Source: Bidens hawaiensis
Lineage: Eukaryota > Streptophyta > Magnoliopsida > Asterales > Asteraceae
Assembly: GCA_021521415.1 (NCBI GenBank)
Contig: JAIQDT010001104.1
Coordinates: 682,001-746,000 of the forward strand
Length of the DNA stretch: 64,000 nt
Direction of reading: 5' to 3'
The notes beneath the pieces are model-generated. The model ran no database searches. It was not told the DNA's origin and saw only the letters and a program-made list of their open reading frames with translations. Within the stretch, counting starts at the first letter, position 1. The number at the start of each line of letters is the position of its first letter. The position numbers and the translations under genes were made by a program. Of the stretch, positions 43,777-55,832 are shown in pieces.

Positions 43777-46090
43777 TATCCAAGTAATATATGATCTTTT
43801 AAGATTCTGCCAAAGAGAATGTCTTTGTCGGTGTTTTTCTACATCATGACGATCTGTCTATGACTTTGTTTTGTCGACTTTCATAATTACCTAAAGTTTT
43901 ATAATGGTGCAATAAAACACATGATTAATATACTAAAGAGGGTTTCTAACTTTCTACTACAAGCATTATATTTCATAAAAAGCCTAAAAAGCTGTATCGT
44001 TGAACGTATTAGCTAGTGAGAGATATCAGCATCAATAACATTTAAATATTGTATTTCTTATGGCATTGACTAGATTTTTTAATGATGCATGCATCATTGC
44101 AACGTCATGTTGGAAACTATGATGTTAGAGCTTCAAAGCATTTTATAAGACGGCTAGATGTAGGTTCTCTGGATGGATCTAATAAACTTACTAAGATAAA
44201 TCTTTGTTTTTAGTCAGTAAAAATCATTAAAAAACTCAAATCTTGGATTTAGTTTATAAACACGAAAGAGAAAAGATGAAGTTTGGTGGAGAGAAAGTTT
44301 CTTTTTATTTCCTTGAAGTGTTTTATTTCAAAGTTTGAGTTTTTGCAGAGTTGGTGGAGAAATGGGTAAACTGACCATTTTACAGGGGTTTCCATTTTTC
44401 TATCTTTTGCATTACATTGATACAAAATAAACGTACTGAGGTACGTAATACACCGATTATTAGCAAATAGAAATACATACACAATCCTAATAATAATATA
44501 GAATATTAGCCCTAAAATCTCCATCTAGGATTGAGTATGCCCATGAACCTTCATCAAGTGATTTGCTACGTCTTTATTTCTTGAAATTAAGTAGTTGTCT
44601 TGATCCAAGAGTTTGAACGAGACTGGATTTTGGACAATTCTTTATTTTCCATTCTTGTAGACTTAAACTTCAATCTTATTTCTAGGAATGATCGGTAACA
44701 ACAAATTTTAGTAACATCAGATGCGAGAGGCTCGACATATAATTTTCTTTTGTTGACTTTCTTGGGCCGACTGTTGTGCTTCCTTTGTCTTTCGACTGAT
44801 CTTCAGACACGATCAGATCAGTTTTAGGTTCAACTGCCAACTGTCACGTTTTCGATTTCTTTTAAGTGTTTCAGCATCTGCAACTTCAGTGTCTGCAGCC
44901 CAGAATCTTGATCATGATCTATCTGTCCATGTACAACTACACAATACTTAGAGCGAATAAGATTCGTTCACAGACCCTCTTGAGGATCAAAGAAATTTTT
45001 TTTTTTTCAGAACATGCTCTTGATTTGAAGTGTTTGCAAGATAACTTTGAAATTTTAATTTTATATAGAGTTCTCATAAAATATCAATCTCAGTCCCTCA
45101 ACTTGTAAATGATTTGTTTAAATCTCAAGTTTCCAACGAACTTTACATGAGTGACATTAACAACAAAACACATGATTTTAAATAAAACTAAGATTTAAGC
45201 AAATATGTGTGAACATAATAAAAACTAAAATTATGTTGACACTTTCAATATCATAATATTACATATATACATGCATACTATTTTAAAGTTGAAATAGAAA
45301 AAATAAAAAGATAGAAATAAAGATGAAATTAATATTATATAACAATAATATCTTAAAAAAAATTACTAAATTATTTTTTGAGAAAGATCACAACATGAAA
45401 TCACATTATTCATTAACGTTTTAAATCACACTTCTATTTGGATATTATTATACCAAGAACAAAGTCGATTGTAGATATTTTTTGTCCACTTTAAACTTAA
45501 CAAGTATTTTGACGTCTACTTTAAACTTAAAATTTTTGTGTCCCTTGTTACTTTTAAATTACCCTATTTGCGTGCATCCTCATTGGTTCATTCAGGTCGG
45601 GAAAAAAATTAAGTAAACGAATATCAATTCCGTATTTTTTTGTTTGCTGTCAGTGGTTAGGGGGTCGTTTTTCCCGACAGTAAAGGTGAGGAACGCTTTG
45701 AAAGCATCCGGCCATCCACATTAGGAGTGTAACTCTAAACTAATCAAATTGCGACCTTTTTGCGAGTAATATGAAGGGACTAAGGAAGAATAATGGAATT
45801 TGAATTACAAGAACTTGAAGATCAACTCACCACGAAGAATGTTGTGAAATTTGAAGTTTATCGAATTTGAAGTTTATCGCTATCAATTATTGAGTTGATG
45901 GTTTATTATTTAGACAAATTTATTTATAGTAGTATTCCCTTAATAATATTTTACTTATGTGTTGCATATGATTCATGCAATGTTTTCACTTATATAATTC
46001 AAATTATGTTTCGACTATCTCTACAACACAACCATCTAGGACATGAATGCAGGAGAGGTATCACCAAATGGATTTTTGAATGTCAGTCCC
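43777..46090. other. Intergenic, no gene recognised
   Basis: AT-rich. ORFs at 44249-44524, 44866-45108 and 45895-46119 have no features. A short poly-T run at 44,998-45,007 could mark an old retro-insertion, but no TSD was found. Confidence 0.45.
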
Positions 46091-46093
46091 TTA

Positions 46094-47972
46094 GGCTAAG
46101 GGTAATGGGGCTTGATTGAGCCCCGAGTGATTCAATCAAAACCCGACAAGTAGGCAATGACATGACCCTGGATCAAGCCCCTCAACCAAGCCCCAGAGGG
46201 TGTAGTGGTCCATGTGAACAGGGACTTAATCCAATTATTTATTTATTTAATTATTTTAAATAATACATTAAATAATAATATAAAACATTACATTAATAAC
46301 AATATAAAACATTACATTGATACTTGTCTAATACAAGATTATCGGGTATTCTCTCCCACAAATGCTCGACCAACTCATGCCGAACGTTGCCGTGTAACTC
46401 ACGGCTCTTGATGATATTTATGTTGTCGAGTCGACGTTGTTCATTGGTACACGGCTCTTGATGATATTTATGTTGTCGAGTCGACGTTGTTCATTGATGA
46501 TCGTCGATTCTTGTCTTGGAATATCACCTTGGTAGTTTTGACAAATAGCGTGACCCTCATCTTCTAGTATCATGTTATGTAGGATTATACATGTGATGAC
46601 GACTTCCGGTATCTTCTCCATTGTCCAAAATCTTATTGGATTCGCCAATATTGCCCATCTTTTCTTTTGGACTCCAAACGCCCTTTCAATATCTTTCCTT
46701 GCCGATTCTTGTTTCTTCGTGAAGTATTTTCGTTTGTCAGAAACTTGAGACGCGTAAGCTTGAACAAGTATCCCCAATTCGTTGTAAATACCATCAACGA
46801 GGTAGTACCCGTACTTGAAATGTTCTCCATTTGCAAAAAAAAGCCTGAGGGGGTTCAACCCCGTCGATAAGGTCATCGATTATCGATGATTGATCACTAA
46901 CATTGAGGTCATTATTAGACCCGGCAACCCCAAAGAACGCATGCCAAAACTAAAGATCATGTGACGCCACCGCCTCAAGTACAATAGTAGGGCCGGGGTG
47001 ATCACCTTGATGGAATTGACCTCGGCAAGCAATAGGACACATAGCCCAACCAACATGCATACAATAAAGGCTACCGAGCATCTCGGGAAAACCATGCTTT
47101 TCACCGTGCACCTCGTATATGCGTTGGATATCATACATTGTTGGTCTACGTAAGTGTCTCCGCTTGTATATCGATATGACCCCTAAATATAATTATTAAA
47201 ATTATATAAGTTATGTAAATATTTAAAAAATATATAAACAAACGTAAATAATAAAATTATATTAAAACTATATACCTCTACAAAAGTAATTAACATGTCC
47301 GAGCCAACACCATACGCTAGTTGCCGAAGAGCGACGGTAAGTTTTTGAGTAGCCGTGAACTCGGGCTTACCTCTAGCGTCATCCCTTTGTTGAAAATTCT
47401 CAAAGTGCTCCGGCAAGTCATTTGCTAAACGCATGAATAATCGTCTAGTCATTCGAAAATGGGTTCTAAAACTATCATAACCATATGTGGGATTGGGACT
47501 AAAATAGTGACGTATCAAAGTTTCGTTGGCGGTCTTTCGATCACGAATACGTGGTTGCCGGAATAATGGGGCTCGGGGGCGTTTTTGATCTATAAAAAAG
47601 TTTATCGTCGTTTGAACCGCTTGACAAATGAGTTCGTCTTCTTCTGTAGAATAGGAAGATGAAGACGATGACGACAATGCAATTTATAAATATTGAGAGA
47701 AAATGAAGTTTTGGTAGAGGGAAAGTGTGGTTTGAATTTTTATAAAGTATGTGTGTGGATTTGTATTTATAGGTAATATATATATATATATATTGACCAG
47801 TCAACGGGTAGTTTGACCTGTCAATCATCCTCCAACGGCTACAATGCTCCCGCGGTCCCGGCCATGGGGCTCAACCGCGCCCTGACTCACTTGATAGGTG
47901 TAGTGGTGTTCGCGAGCCACCTCACCGGCCACCTAGACCGCGCCCCTCCAACCGCCCCCATTACCCACACCC
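46094..47972 (-). mobile_element. Harbinger element carrying only a HARBI1-type transposase
   Basis: 1879 bp. The left end is GGCTAAGGGTAATGGGGC; the right end in reverse complement is GGGTGTGGGTAATGGGGG. The flank is TTA on the left (46091-46093) and ATA on the right (47973-47975), a 2 of 3 match. Subterminal DNA has GAGCCCC/GGGGCTT blocks like the ORF1 elements, and the left end agrees with the H1 family end at 14 of 18 bases. It encodes a broken transposase but no ORF1. A short direct repeat (CACGGCTCTTGATGATATT) occurs at 46402 and 46450. Confidence 0.75.
46418..47677 (-). pseudogene. HARBI1/ALP1-like DDE_Tnp_4 transposase, inactive
   Basis: Exon 1 (from 47677) has the N-terminal part, including FRTHFRMTRRLFMRLANDL and an ATQKLTVALRQLAYG segment. 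After an AT-rich insertion or intron (about 47,170-47,280) the frame continues with RRPTMYDIQRIYEVHGEKHGFP, then MLGSLYCMHVGW. The family has Asp after GS-I/L here, the first residue of the DDE triad, and this copy has Tyr. A frameshift near 46950 follows. The next part keeps GSNNDLNVSDQS (second Asp) and, in the 46876-46418 ORF, YYLVDGIY and RKDIERAFGVQKKRW (third, Glu), then ILHNMILEDE. About 30 residues expected between exon 1 and RRPT are missing. The lost Asp, frameshift and deletion make it inactive. The host ALP1-like genes are related but lack these lesions. Confidence 0.82.
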
Positions 47973-47975
47973 ATA

Positions 47976-48660
47976 CCGATTTCCCCATTAAAATATCTAC
48001 GAATCTTGCATGCCCTAAAATGACAAAGTCTTATCATCTAGTTAACATCACATGGGATCCATATCACATTCATAGAACGATTTCATGTGTTACAATGTTC
48101 ACCAATTGCAAATGCAGACTTTGAAATGTTCGAAGCCTTCCTGAACGAGATACGTAACCGATTGGGCAAACTGATAAAAACCATTAGATAAGATCCAAAT
48201 GGAGAATATCTAATTAGTTATGATTTTGACAAACATCTATAATTCTATAGCCTATTGAATAGTTTCATAGTCATTTCCACCAAGTACACAAGTGTTGAAA
48301 AATATTAGTAATAACATTATTTAATTTAGGTATAAAATACTTTAAAAAGTGGTTACATTTCTTTTATACTTTTGTAAGTTATCTAAAAGTACTTGTCTTG
48401 TGAATTATAATATTCTTATTATAGCATTTTTAATAATCATTATTGAATAATAAGAATATTTTTAAGTTGACAGAATCTAACTTAACTAGCTATCTCAAAC
48501 AAGCCCATACTCATATGTAAATGCACCCGGATATTACATACAATGTTATTGCGGCAACTAAACCTTTGTAATTCTAACTTTCTAAGTATCTAACAAACTT
48601 AATGCCCCATCATATTACACGGGCCTAAAAAAAAATTTAAACGGCTAAAAAACATAAAAT
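47976..48660. other. Intergenic, no gene recognised
   Basis: AT-rich spacer with no coding frame or repeat boundary seen. Confidence 0.5.
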
Positions 48661-48664
48661 GCCT

Positions 48665-48855
48665 AGATATTTCATACGGGCTGACTCAATAGCTAAAGGT
48701 CACCGCCAGTTGGCCCAACCTAGTCGTACAAAGCCCTTAAGCGCCTCCAAGTTATCTCTAGTGCTGGAAAACCCACCCGCCTGAAGACCCACTGGTGGTA
48801 AAACTCAGATGCCCTTTGGATCGAAAGTCTTCCTTCATTAAGCTATCCATATTTC
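48665..48855 (-). mobile_element. SINE family S2, 5'-truncated copy
   Basis: On the minus strand it reads GGATAGCTTAATGAAGGAAG, then TTTTACCACCAGTGGGTCTTC, ACTAGAGATAACTTGGAGGCG, GACTAGGTTGGGCC and ends GTCAGCCCGTATG. The same order of blocks occurs at 58025-58240 and, for the 3' end, at 61443-61525. The tRNA-like head is missing here. Confidence 0.7.
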
Positions 48856-48859
48856 TCCA

Positions 48860-49930
48860 AATAAATTGCATAATCTTGAACTCTTTACTTTTAGACATGC
48901 ATACTTGTTTCAGTGTTTTGTCTTTATATAAAAACCACCATTAACTTGAGCACGTATGATTAAAATATATGACAAACGGACACAAATACATATAGATGAG
49001 GCACGTAATAAAAAGAACAATAAGAGGCGACCAACACCGCTACCATATAAACAGATGATTGAGCCATAAAAGAACAGCAAGAGTCAAAACAGAAAAGGCC
49101 GGTGCACCAAGGGTTCCGAATTGGAACCCGATAACGTACACATGTGATTATTTATATAGCAACGACGAAGCCGGAAACGGTGACGGCCAGTTAGCCACCG
49201 CACCACCGCCATAGACCGTTCACAACTACCACGTCGTTGCCATAAAGGGTCCGGGTCGGAACCCGACAACAACAGACGATATCGCAAATATATGTATACG
49301 ATTATACCGACGACATGGTATGTGATGGCATTTAGGGAGGAAGGAAACTGAGGAGAGAAGCAGATCAGAAGATGAAGACGAGTGAAAATGAATGTCAGGT
49401 GAATGATTAAACAGTTGTGTGGTTAACATACACGTGTGTGGCCAGAAATTGATATTTTCATGAATAATACTTATAGTGAGAGGGTAAAAACTTGGTTTTT
49501 AATATATATATAATTAATCTAAAAATCAAATAAACAGTTATGGTACGTTTTGGGCATTGACGATGATTAGTCAAAAATTTTATTTATTAAAACCCGGTTC
49601 AATAAATATATCAAATAATAATTAATTCAATTAATAAATATAAAAGCAACGGAATAATACGAGTAATGAACACTCTAATGAATCCGACAGGATCCGGTTA
49701 CAAAACCATACGAGCACAGTAATAAACTGTTGAGACACCGAGGTTCAACGAACGAACGCTAGTTGACGACGTCGGCGGCGGGTACACGATAGCAATAGCG
49801 GAGGATTGGCGCCTTGCGGTGCGGTGGCTTGCGGCGCTACAACAAAGGCCAGTGGTTATGTGCGTGATACACGGAGAAATCGAGTGGAAGTTTGCGGCTG
49901 CCCTTGGATTGTTTTTCAAAAAACTTGGAA

Positions 49931-49932
<2 letters not shown>
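48860..49932. other. Intergenic with a GC-richer stretch
   Basis: Bases 49,080-49,260 and 49,730-49,910 are richer in GC (CCGGAAACGGTGACGGCC type) than the surroundings and could be old coding or CpG-rich repeat DNA. A perfect hairpin GGGTTCC-GAATT-GGAACCC lies at 49111-49129, with a second GGGTTCC-type pair at 49247-49264. No reading frame has protein-like features. Confidence 0.45.

Positions 49933-49971
<39 letters not shown>
49933..49971. repeat. (AAT)n microsatellite
   Basis: About 13 AAT units directly beside the Stowaway MITE. The TA target of the MITE is the last TA of the repeat. Confidence 0.95.
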
Positions 49972-49972
<1 letters not shown>

Positions 49973-49974
<2 letters not shown>

Positions 49975-50229
49975 CCCTCCGTCCCATTATAAGTGTCATA
50001 GTTTGACTTTTCAAGTCTTTCTTTTGCAACCTTAACCGTAAATTTTTTTTGTTCGTGTCATATAATACATGATGAAAATTATATCAATGTAAAATACATT
50101 TAAAACCCAATCCATTCATATATTTTACATCAAGTATTATATAACACAAACAAAAATATTGTCGGTCAAAGTTAAACACAAAAAGACTTGAAAAATCAAA
50201 CTAGGACACTTATAATTGGACGGATGGAG
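49973..50229. mobile_element. Stowaway MITE, copy b
   Basis: 257 bp with ends CTCCCTCCGTCCCATTATAA and, in reverse complement, CTCCATCCGTCCAATTATAA, flanked by TA (49971-49972, 50230-50231). Subterminal inverted similarity continues through GTGTC(A/C)TAGTTTGA. The terminus is the classic Stowaway sequence of the Tc1/mariner superfamily. Confidence 0.93.
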
Positions 50230-50231
50230 TA

Positions 50232-53200
50232 ATAATAATGACTCCAACTCTTGGACTATATATTTGTCTCTAAATTTTATTGGGCTCCAAGAATTTTACA
50301 TTAGGTTATTTATTAATAAGATTATATTCGTAATCTTATAATAATAAATCCTAACCGGACTCAAAGTTCAACTTGTTTTAACTCTCGTTTTAAGCCCGAA
50401 CCAGTTATTTAATTACTAAATAAACTTTTAAGATATTATTATTTATATTTTAGTATAAATATTATTCTTTATAAATCGGTTAACCAATTTAAGCGGATTT
50501 TTATGCCGTTGAGGTGTAAATCTCACGGGTTGTAACTCAGTCGACCGCGTTAAATCAACTGAACCGGTCCACTATTTCCAACAGGACAAACATGTGGGGG
50601 GATGTTGATCAAATCAAATAATCAATGTGAGAATCAAACTTGCGACATCTCTTTCGAAACCAAGCCTGAAAACACTAGTCAATATGGTTACAACCGAGCA
50701 GATAAAAAGGGCATCATACGAGATTTGTTATGGAAAGAGACCCTACTTGTCTACTCTAAGAGACTGGGTTTGAATGATTCACTTGAGACGTGAAACCAAC
50801 AACAAGGGTTTCAACAACACTAATACAGAGAAGAAAATATGTATTTTGTCAGACACCATAAAAGTTAAAATGATACTATTTCTTTAGCCTCAGTGAAGCA
50901 ATGTTTTCTCAAGTCTAAGCTGTTTTCTTAAAGGACTTTCTCTCCAACAATAAATCGTACGGATATGAATAATGTCTCAGATTCACAAGTTATCAAGGTT
51001 GAACCATGCATTACAACAAAGAGTTGCTTGACTCGAAAATTTGGACATGATTCAATAAGTGTTAGTAACACTTGATCGGTGCATTTTATGTATGCTTATT
51101 CGCATAGTAAGAAATTAATTGAATGCATTAATATTGTGTTAAACGCACAAAATTGAGCTAAAGTTATATAAATAATATAAAAAGAAGTGTTAAAAAAGAT
51201 ATATGGTAAATGGATCAAATGTCATCATTGTTGCTGAACTCAGTATACTATTATCAAGTGGGCAATAAATAAGTAAATGGTATGGTAATTAATTTTTTTG
51301 TTTTGTTTGTGGCAGTAACAAAAACAAGGGCAGAAAATGAAAGAAAGAATCAAGTGGGCTGAAAAAAAGGATAGTTATGGGCTGATAATTCTTTTGTGGG
51401 CATGGCTTCATAGATAGATTGTTACTAGCATAATTACCAGCGCGTTGCGGCTTCGGTGAATACTGACTCGATTCTATTCATTATGACATTGACATAGTAT
51501 CAACATTCATATAGAAAATGAAAAAAAAAACCTTGATGCAGTAGGACTCTACTAATTTTTTATCAAATAATTTCAATTAACCGAAAGATGAAACAATGGA
51601 TTGGGACTTTATGTAACGAAAGATGAAACAATGGATTAGAACGCCATGTACTATGATATCTAAATTTATTTTTCAAATAATTAATTCAATTAATACAATA
51701 ACTTTAAAAAATATCCCTATATATTAATCAATTTTCTCCATGTAAAAAAATAAATCATCCACTCCACCTGTTTGTTTGTTTGTCAAAAACAATCTATATC
51801 ACACACAACACACACACACACACACACACACATATACCTCTTCAAACCAGAAAAATTCACCCAAACCCAAAAGTTTATTTGTAGAAAAAGATTATTCAAC
51901 AATTAATGTATACGATGATTGATGTAATCGCTACCCGCAATTACGGTGGTTTATTGTTTAATGGTAATAATACTAAGTTTGCATACAATATTTATTTTGA
52001 ATATAATTTTGACCATGCAACAAATTAATATTTTCTCATGAGAATGTAATTGATTTTTACTTCTCTTTGGTTCTTATTGTTGTCACCATGAACGGATAGA
52101 TAACACGATGATTTATAGTCATTTTCATTGCCAAAATCAAATTCACCTTTCTTGTTCTTATTCAATCTCATGGTCTGTTTTCGTCTAATTTTCGCATTAT
52201 ATTACGACCGAAATAGCGTGAATCACCATACGAAGGACCGCCACTTATTGCGAGAATAGTTAAAATTGGTTAATTATGCGAAATTGGAGTTAGCAGCGTC
52301 GCATGTATCAATTTGATAAAAATTGAATGGGTATTATGAAACACAAATAATACGAAAAGGTTTCATATAATTATGTCATTGTTTGTGTTGGATTAACAAT
52401 CTACCGGAGAGGGTTTTTATACCCTCCGGTGAAGCAACGCAACGGTTGAACAATCAGACATTACGGTTGAAGAAGGTGATATCATCAAAAAATATAGAAG
52501 CGGTGTGTTGAGAAAATATGAGGTGTATGGCTTGGTCGTGGAAGGCTTTTATGGGGACAACGGTGATTCGGAAATCTGGTTGCCCTTCACCATGGTATGT
52601 GATAATATTGGAAGTTGGGAGTGATATGACAGGGTATTTTTATATGGGAATGGTGGTGGTTGTTGGTTATTTCACTTAAGATGCGGTTATTGTACAAACG
52701 ACACAACTGTTATCAAATCGTTTAGTTTTATAAATGACGTTGTAATTTTGTAGTCATATTATAAATAGCCTCCGTCCGTCCAACCGCCGCAATAACAATT
52801 GTAGTAATGTAATGATTATAATTATTTATATATTTCTCATACATTCTTTTAGTTTAGATATTTATTTACTTTCACACTATTTTTGACTTTTAGTTTAAAT
52901 TTAAAGTTTTTGACAATACACTACAAACAAAGGATGTGCTGGTTGGCAAAAAAACTGGCATACCGTAAACCGTTGAAATAACATAACATGATCTCCAAAT
53001 AAAAAGTTAAGAAATGCAAATTTATTTAAGTTAAAAATTTTATATAGGTTTTGAAAAAAAGTTTAGAAATATATATACACTGAATTCTAAATGTAATAGA
53101 GATAAATAACTGTGTCCTACTAGGAATATAGGAAGAAAAACTATTATTCTTAGCAGTTGAAGAAGTGAATTGAATAACCCAATACTAAGCAGATGAGTCA

Positions 53201-53559
53201 TGGGCCAAATTGTTTGGGTTGTAACTTGCAATTTATTTACCAGCCCACATTAAATATTATATCTAGGCTAAATAAACCAAGGGTACATACTTTTCGAAAG
53301 GGGGAAGTAAAAGGTTCTCCCTTCTCAGGACGACACTTTCTAGGGCTGGTTGCACAGTTGACGAGGCCCGTCGTAATTTAACAAAACTGGGTTTTAGCTA
53401 AATGACGTTACCTACAACTACAAGATTTGTAAACATAAAATATAAATTCTATCAATTTTAAAGGTGATGAGCAATCACTGAAATTTGGTATTAATATAAA
53501 GGAATTCCTTTTGGTAAAAAGAAGGCACGTAAAAGTGCATGCCTTGTTGCAACTCATCT
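50232..53559. other. Intergenic, no gene recognised
   Basis: AT-rich. It contains a (CA)n run at 51800-51832, an ACCGGAGAGGGT/ACCCTCCGGT hairpin at 52403-52430 and a short GCGCGTTGCGG motif near 51438. A moderately coding-like stretch at 52,430-52,620 has open frames but no recognisable domain. Confidence 0.45.
51800..51832. repeat. (CA)n microsatellite
   Basis: About 16 CA units with one interruption near the start. Confidence 0.95.
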
Positions 53560-53640
53560 TGTCGCGCCCCCGACCATGCTAAAACATGAGCGGTGTACCA
53601 AGTGAATTTAGTGGTCTTTGGTTATCCAAACGAAAAACTA
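53560..53640 (-). repeat. LTR-end fragment (TGTCGCGCCCCCGACC type)
   Basis: Resembles the terminus of the gypsy LTRs at 3182 (reverse complement) and 13494. The extent is uncertain. It lies about 330 bp downstream of the end of the PWWP gene's lost tail. Confidence 0.45.
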
Positions 53641-53890
53641 CAAAAAAACACACAATTTAACATCCCTAACTTTAATTAAAATGTACACAATATTGTGAAC
53701 CATTAGAAAAAAGTCTTTTGGATTGATGATGATTCCCAAAATCAAAAAGTCTTTTAAATAGTCTAAAACATAATCCCCATCAACACATTAATTCTCTCTC
53801 ACTGCACTACAAAATCAGGTTGTTGGTTTTAACATACACCACCATGACCAACAACCTTAAAAGAGAGCCAAAAACACAATACTACTACAT

Positions 53891-54045
53891 TTAACAGGAA
53901 GAAGAACCATCCATAGCACTCACTTTCTTCATCAACCCTTTAACTTCACTCTACAGTTTCATTCTCATCTCTAGTGGCAAACTACCCCCATGTTTCTCCA
54001 ACATCAAATTCATCATTTCAATACTCTTTTTTAAACTTCCAAGGT
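53891..54045 (-). pseudogene. Out-of-frame C-terminal tail of the PWWP gene
   Basis: In the frame one base ahead of the main ORF, minus-strand DNA from about 54045 encodes a helical segment (KDLGSLKKSIEMMNLMLEKH, then GGSLPLEMRMKL). A TAG follows, then SEVKGLMKKVSAMDGSSS and TAA at 53891. The pattern resembles the conserved end of plant PWWP proteins as I remember it. The main ORF stops inside this region after KFKKEY. So either one base was lost or gained near 54045 and a Glu codon became TAG, or the real transcript is spliced differently here. Confidence 0.45.
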
Positions 54046-55832
54046 CTTTGACAAGGTTTCAACTTTAAACGAGTTTTCACCGGGCTTTTAACCCGAGTCT
54101 CAGATTGAACATTGTCCACAGACGGACGTCGAATTTCATTCATTGTTGGACTTCTTTCCACAGTTTTAATTTCACTTGAATTTGGCTTCGGTTTGATAGG
54201 AGTCTTGCATTGAACCATAGATTTAGCACCAGAAAGATGCTGAATCTTGTAATTAACAAGAACCGGCCCAAACGGTTTATCATTTTGTAAATCCATAAAT
54301 GCCCCTCCAACATTACAAGAATCAGGAAACAAGACTTGCCCGCTAAGATTTTCAGTGAACACTTGCGTTTCAGACTCGATCAGTTTGCCATACTTTGAAA
54401 ACTCTGAATTTAAATCTTGAATACACGGTAAAGGATGATCGGGTGAAAACTTTAACAGAAAGGCGGTACCTTTAACTTCATTCACATCATCTTGATTCAC
54501 TTTCTTATAACTGAGATTAATACACGGTACCCCGACTTCATTCATTTTGAATCTTGTATCTATGTTTTTATCGGTCCCATTTTCGTTCAGCAACTTTATG
54601 TTTTTCCGCTTTCTCCCTCTTTTCTTGGGCACGCAACCCGACCCATGGTTCCTTGTACAGTCTTGGATTATGGTTGAACCCGGTGTAGCCTGCAAGTTTA
54701 TGTGTTTCCTCTTTCTACCTCGTTTCTTGGGCACGTGACCCGGCCCGGATTGACCAAGACCCGCTTGGGGTTCAGTTGACGCAACATTCAAGAAACCATT
54801 GAATGCCCGTTTTCTGAAGTTGAATAAAAACCGCTCAACCGAATCAAAATTGTTACTTTCAAATGGATAATAGCAATCCTGAGCAGCAAACAGGAGCTGA
54901 GAAAGCATCTCAGATGAGCATACATTTGTTTGTATCACTTTCTTCTTTCTAGACCACTTCTTTCTCGTCTTCATCACGCGTTGACTTTGTATTTGACCAT
55001 ACGTTTTAGTCAAGTCATCCCCTTCATTAACATCCATCATTGACTCTTCATCCTTAATCCCACATCCTCTCGTTTTAAACGGCGTTTCAGTTTTTTCAAA
55101 ACCATCATCAAAATACGCGTTCTCCTCTTCTGGCTTTATCTCAGTTTGACTCCCAAAAGTCAACAAGAGTTGATCCATGGGGATTTCAAGATGCCCTAGT
55201 GACCGATAAAAAGCAAATAAACAATTCTTCTTGACAACATGATCAATCTTGTTAGGAACACAAACATCTCTTGCAAAATCCCTTACATAATCAAGAAACT
55301 TCACGGGTTCAAATCGACTAACCAAAAGCTCACCAAAGTTACCATCTTTCTCCATTTTAACATTTGAGAAACACGAGCAACTGAACTCGGTTCTCACTCG
55401 GTTACCAAGCTCAACAACAGCCTCATCTAACGCATCAAGAAACTTTCTGGCTTTACTTTGACTCGGTAACCGGTCAAAGGGCTTCACTTCACACACGGAG
55501 CACCAAACATAACTCCCATTACCAAAACACCTAACCAAACAATCGTCTTCTCGTTTCGGTGCCTTCAAACCATCACAGACAGTTGCAGGCCACCAATGTT
55601 GTTTATATTGTTTCTTGATTGTAGCCCACACAAGATCACCCACATTGACTTTGTGATCTTGTTTATTTGTCATTCCACCGGTTAATGCCACAAAAAGCGA
55701 AATGCCCTTAATAGGAACATCTATAAGGCTACTCGGGTCAACAGATTTGTCTTTTCCACTAATTATATTTCCAATCTCAACGGTTTTTGGGGTTTCTAGA
55801 GTTATATCAGTTTGAAAGAAGCATGTCTTCAA
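54018..55832 (-). CDS. PWWP-domain chromatin protein with C-terminal RRM-like region
   Basis: One 604-residue ORF. Residues about 62-120 form the PWWP domain (VGDLVWATIKKQYKQHWWPA, then VRCFGNGSYVWCSVCEVKPF), which binds methylated histone tails and DNA; the signature here is HWWP. Residues 121-155 form the helix that follows. Two AT-hook-like KKRGRKRK motifs lie at 369-376 and 403-410. Residues about 455-535 match the RRM-like segment that plant PWWP proteins often carry (FSPDHPLP, FSKYGKL, FGPVLVNYKI). Basic stretches suggest nuclear location. The ATG at 55832 lies just after a TTTTTTTTCAG tract, so a 5'-UTR intron is possible. The C-terminus appears cut by a frameshift (see 53891-54045). 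A Tourist MITE lies 300 bp upstream of the ATG. Confidence 0.85.
   Translation of the reverse strand: MKTCFFQTDITLETPKTVEIGNIISGKDKSVDPSSLIDVPIKGISLFVALTGGMTNKQDHKVNVGDLVWATIKKQYKQHWWPATVCDGLKAPKREDDCLVRCFGNGSYVWCSVCEVKPFDRLPSQSKARKFLDALDEAVVELGNRVRTEFSCSCFSNVKMEKDGNFGELLVSRFEPVKFLDYVRDFARDVCVPNKIDHVVKKNCLFAFYRSLGHLEIPMDQLLLTFGSQTEIKPEEENAYFDDGFEKTETPFKTRGCGIKDEESMMDVNEGDDLTKTYGQIQSQRVMKTRKKWSRKKKVIQTNVCSSEMLSQLLFAAQDCYYPFESNNFDSVERFLFNFRKRAFNGFLNVASTEPQAGLGQSGPGHVPKKRGRKRKHINLQATPGSTIIQDCTRNHGSGCVPKKRGRKRKNIKLLNENGTDKNIDTRFKMNEVGVPCINLSYKKVNQDDVNEVKGTAFLLKFSPDHPLPCIQDLNSEFSKYGKLIESETQVFTENLSGQVLFPDSCNVGGAFMDLQNDKPFGPVLVNYKIQHLSGAKSMVQCKTPIKPKPNSSEIKTVERSPTMNEIRRPSVDNVQSETRVKSPVKTRLKLKPCQRPWKFKKEY

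Noticed and set aside
52430..52620. A short coding-like stretch beginning after the ACCGGAG hairpin
   Set aside because: It is open over several dozen codons but has no splice partners, start context or recognisable motif.
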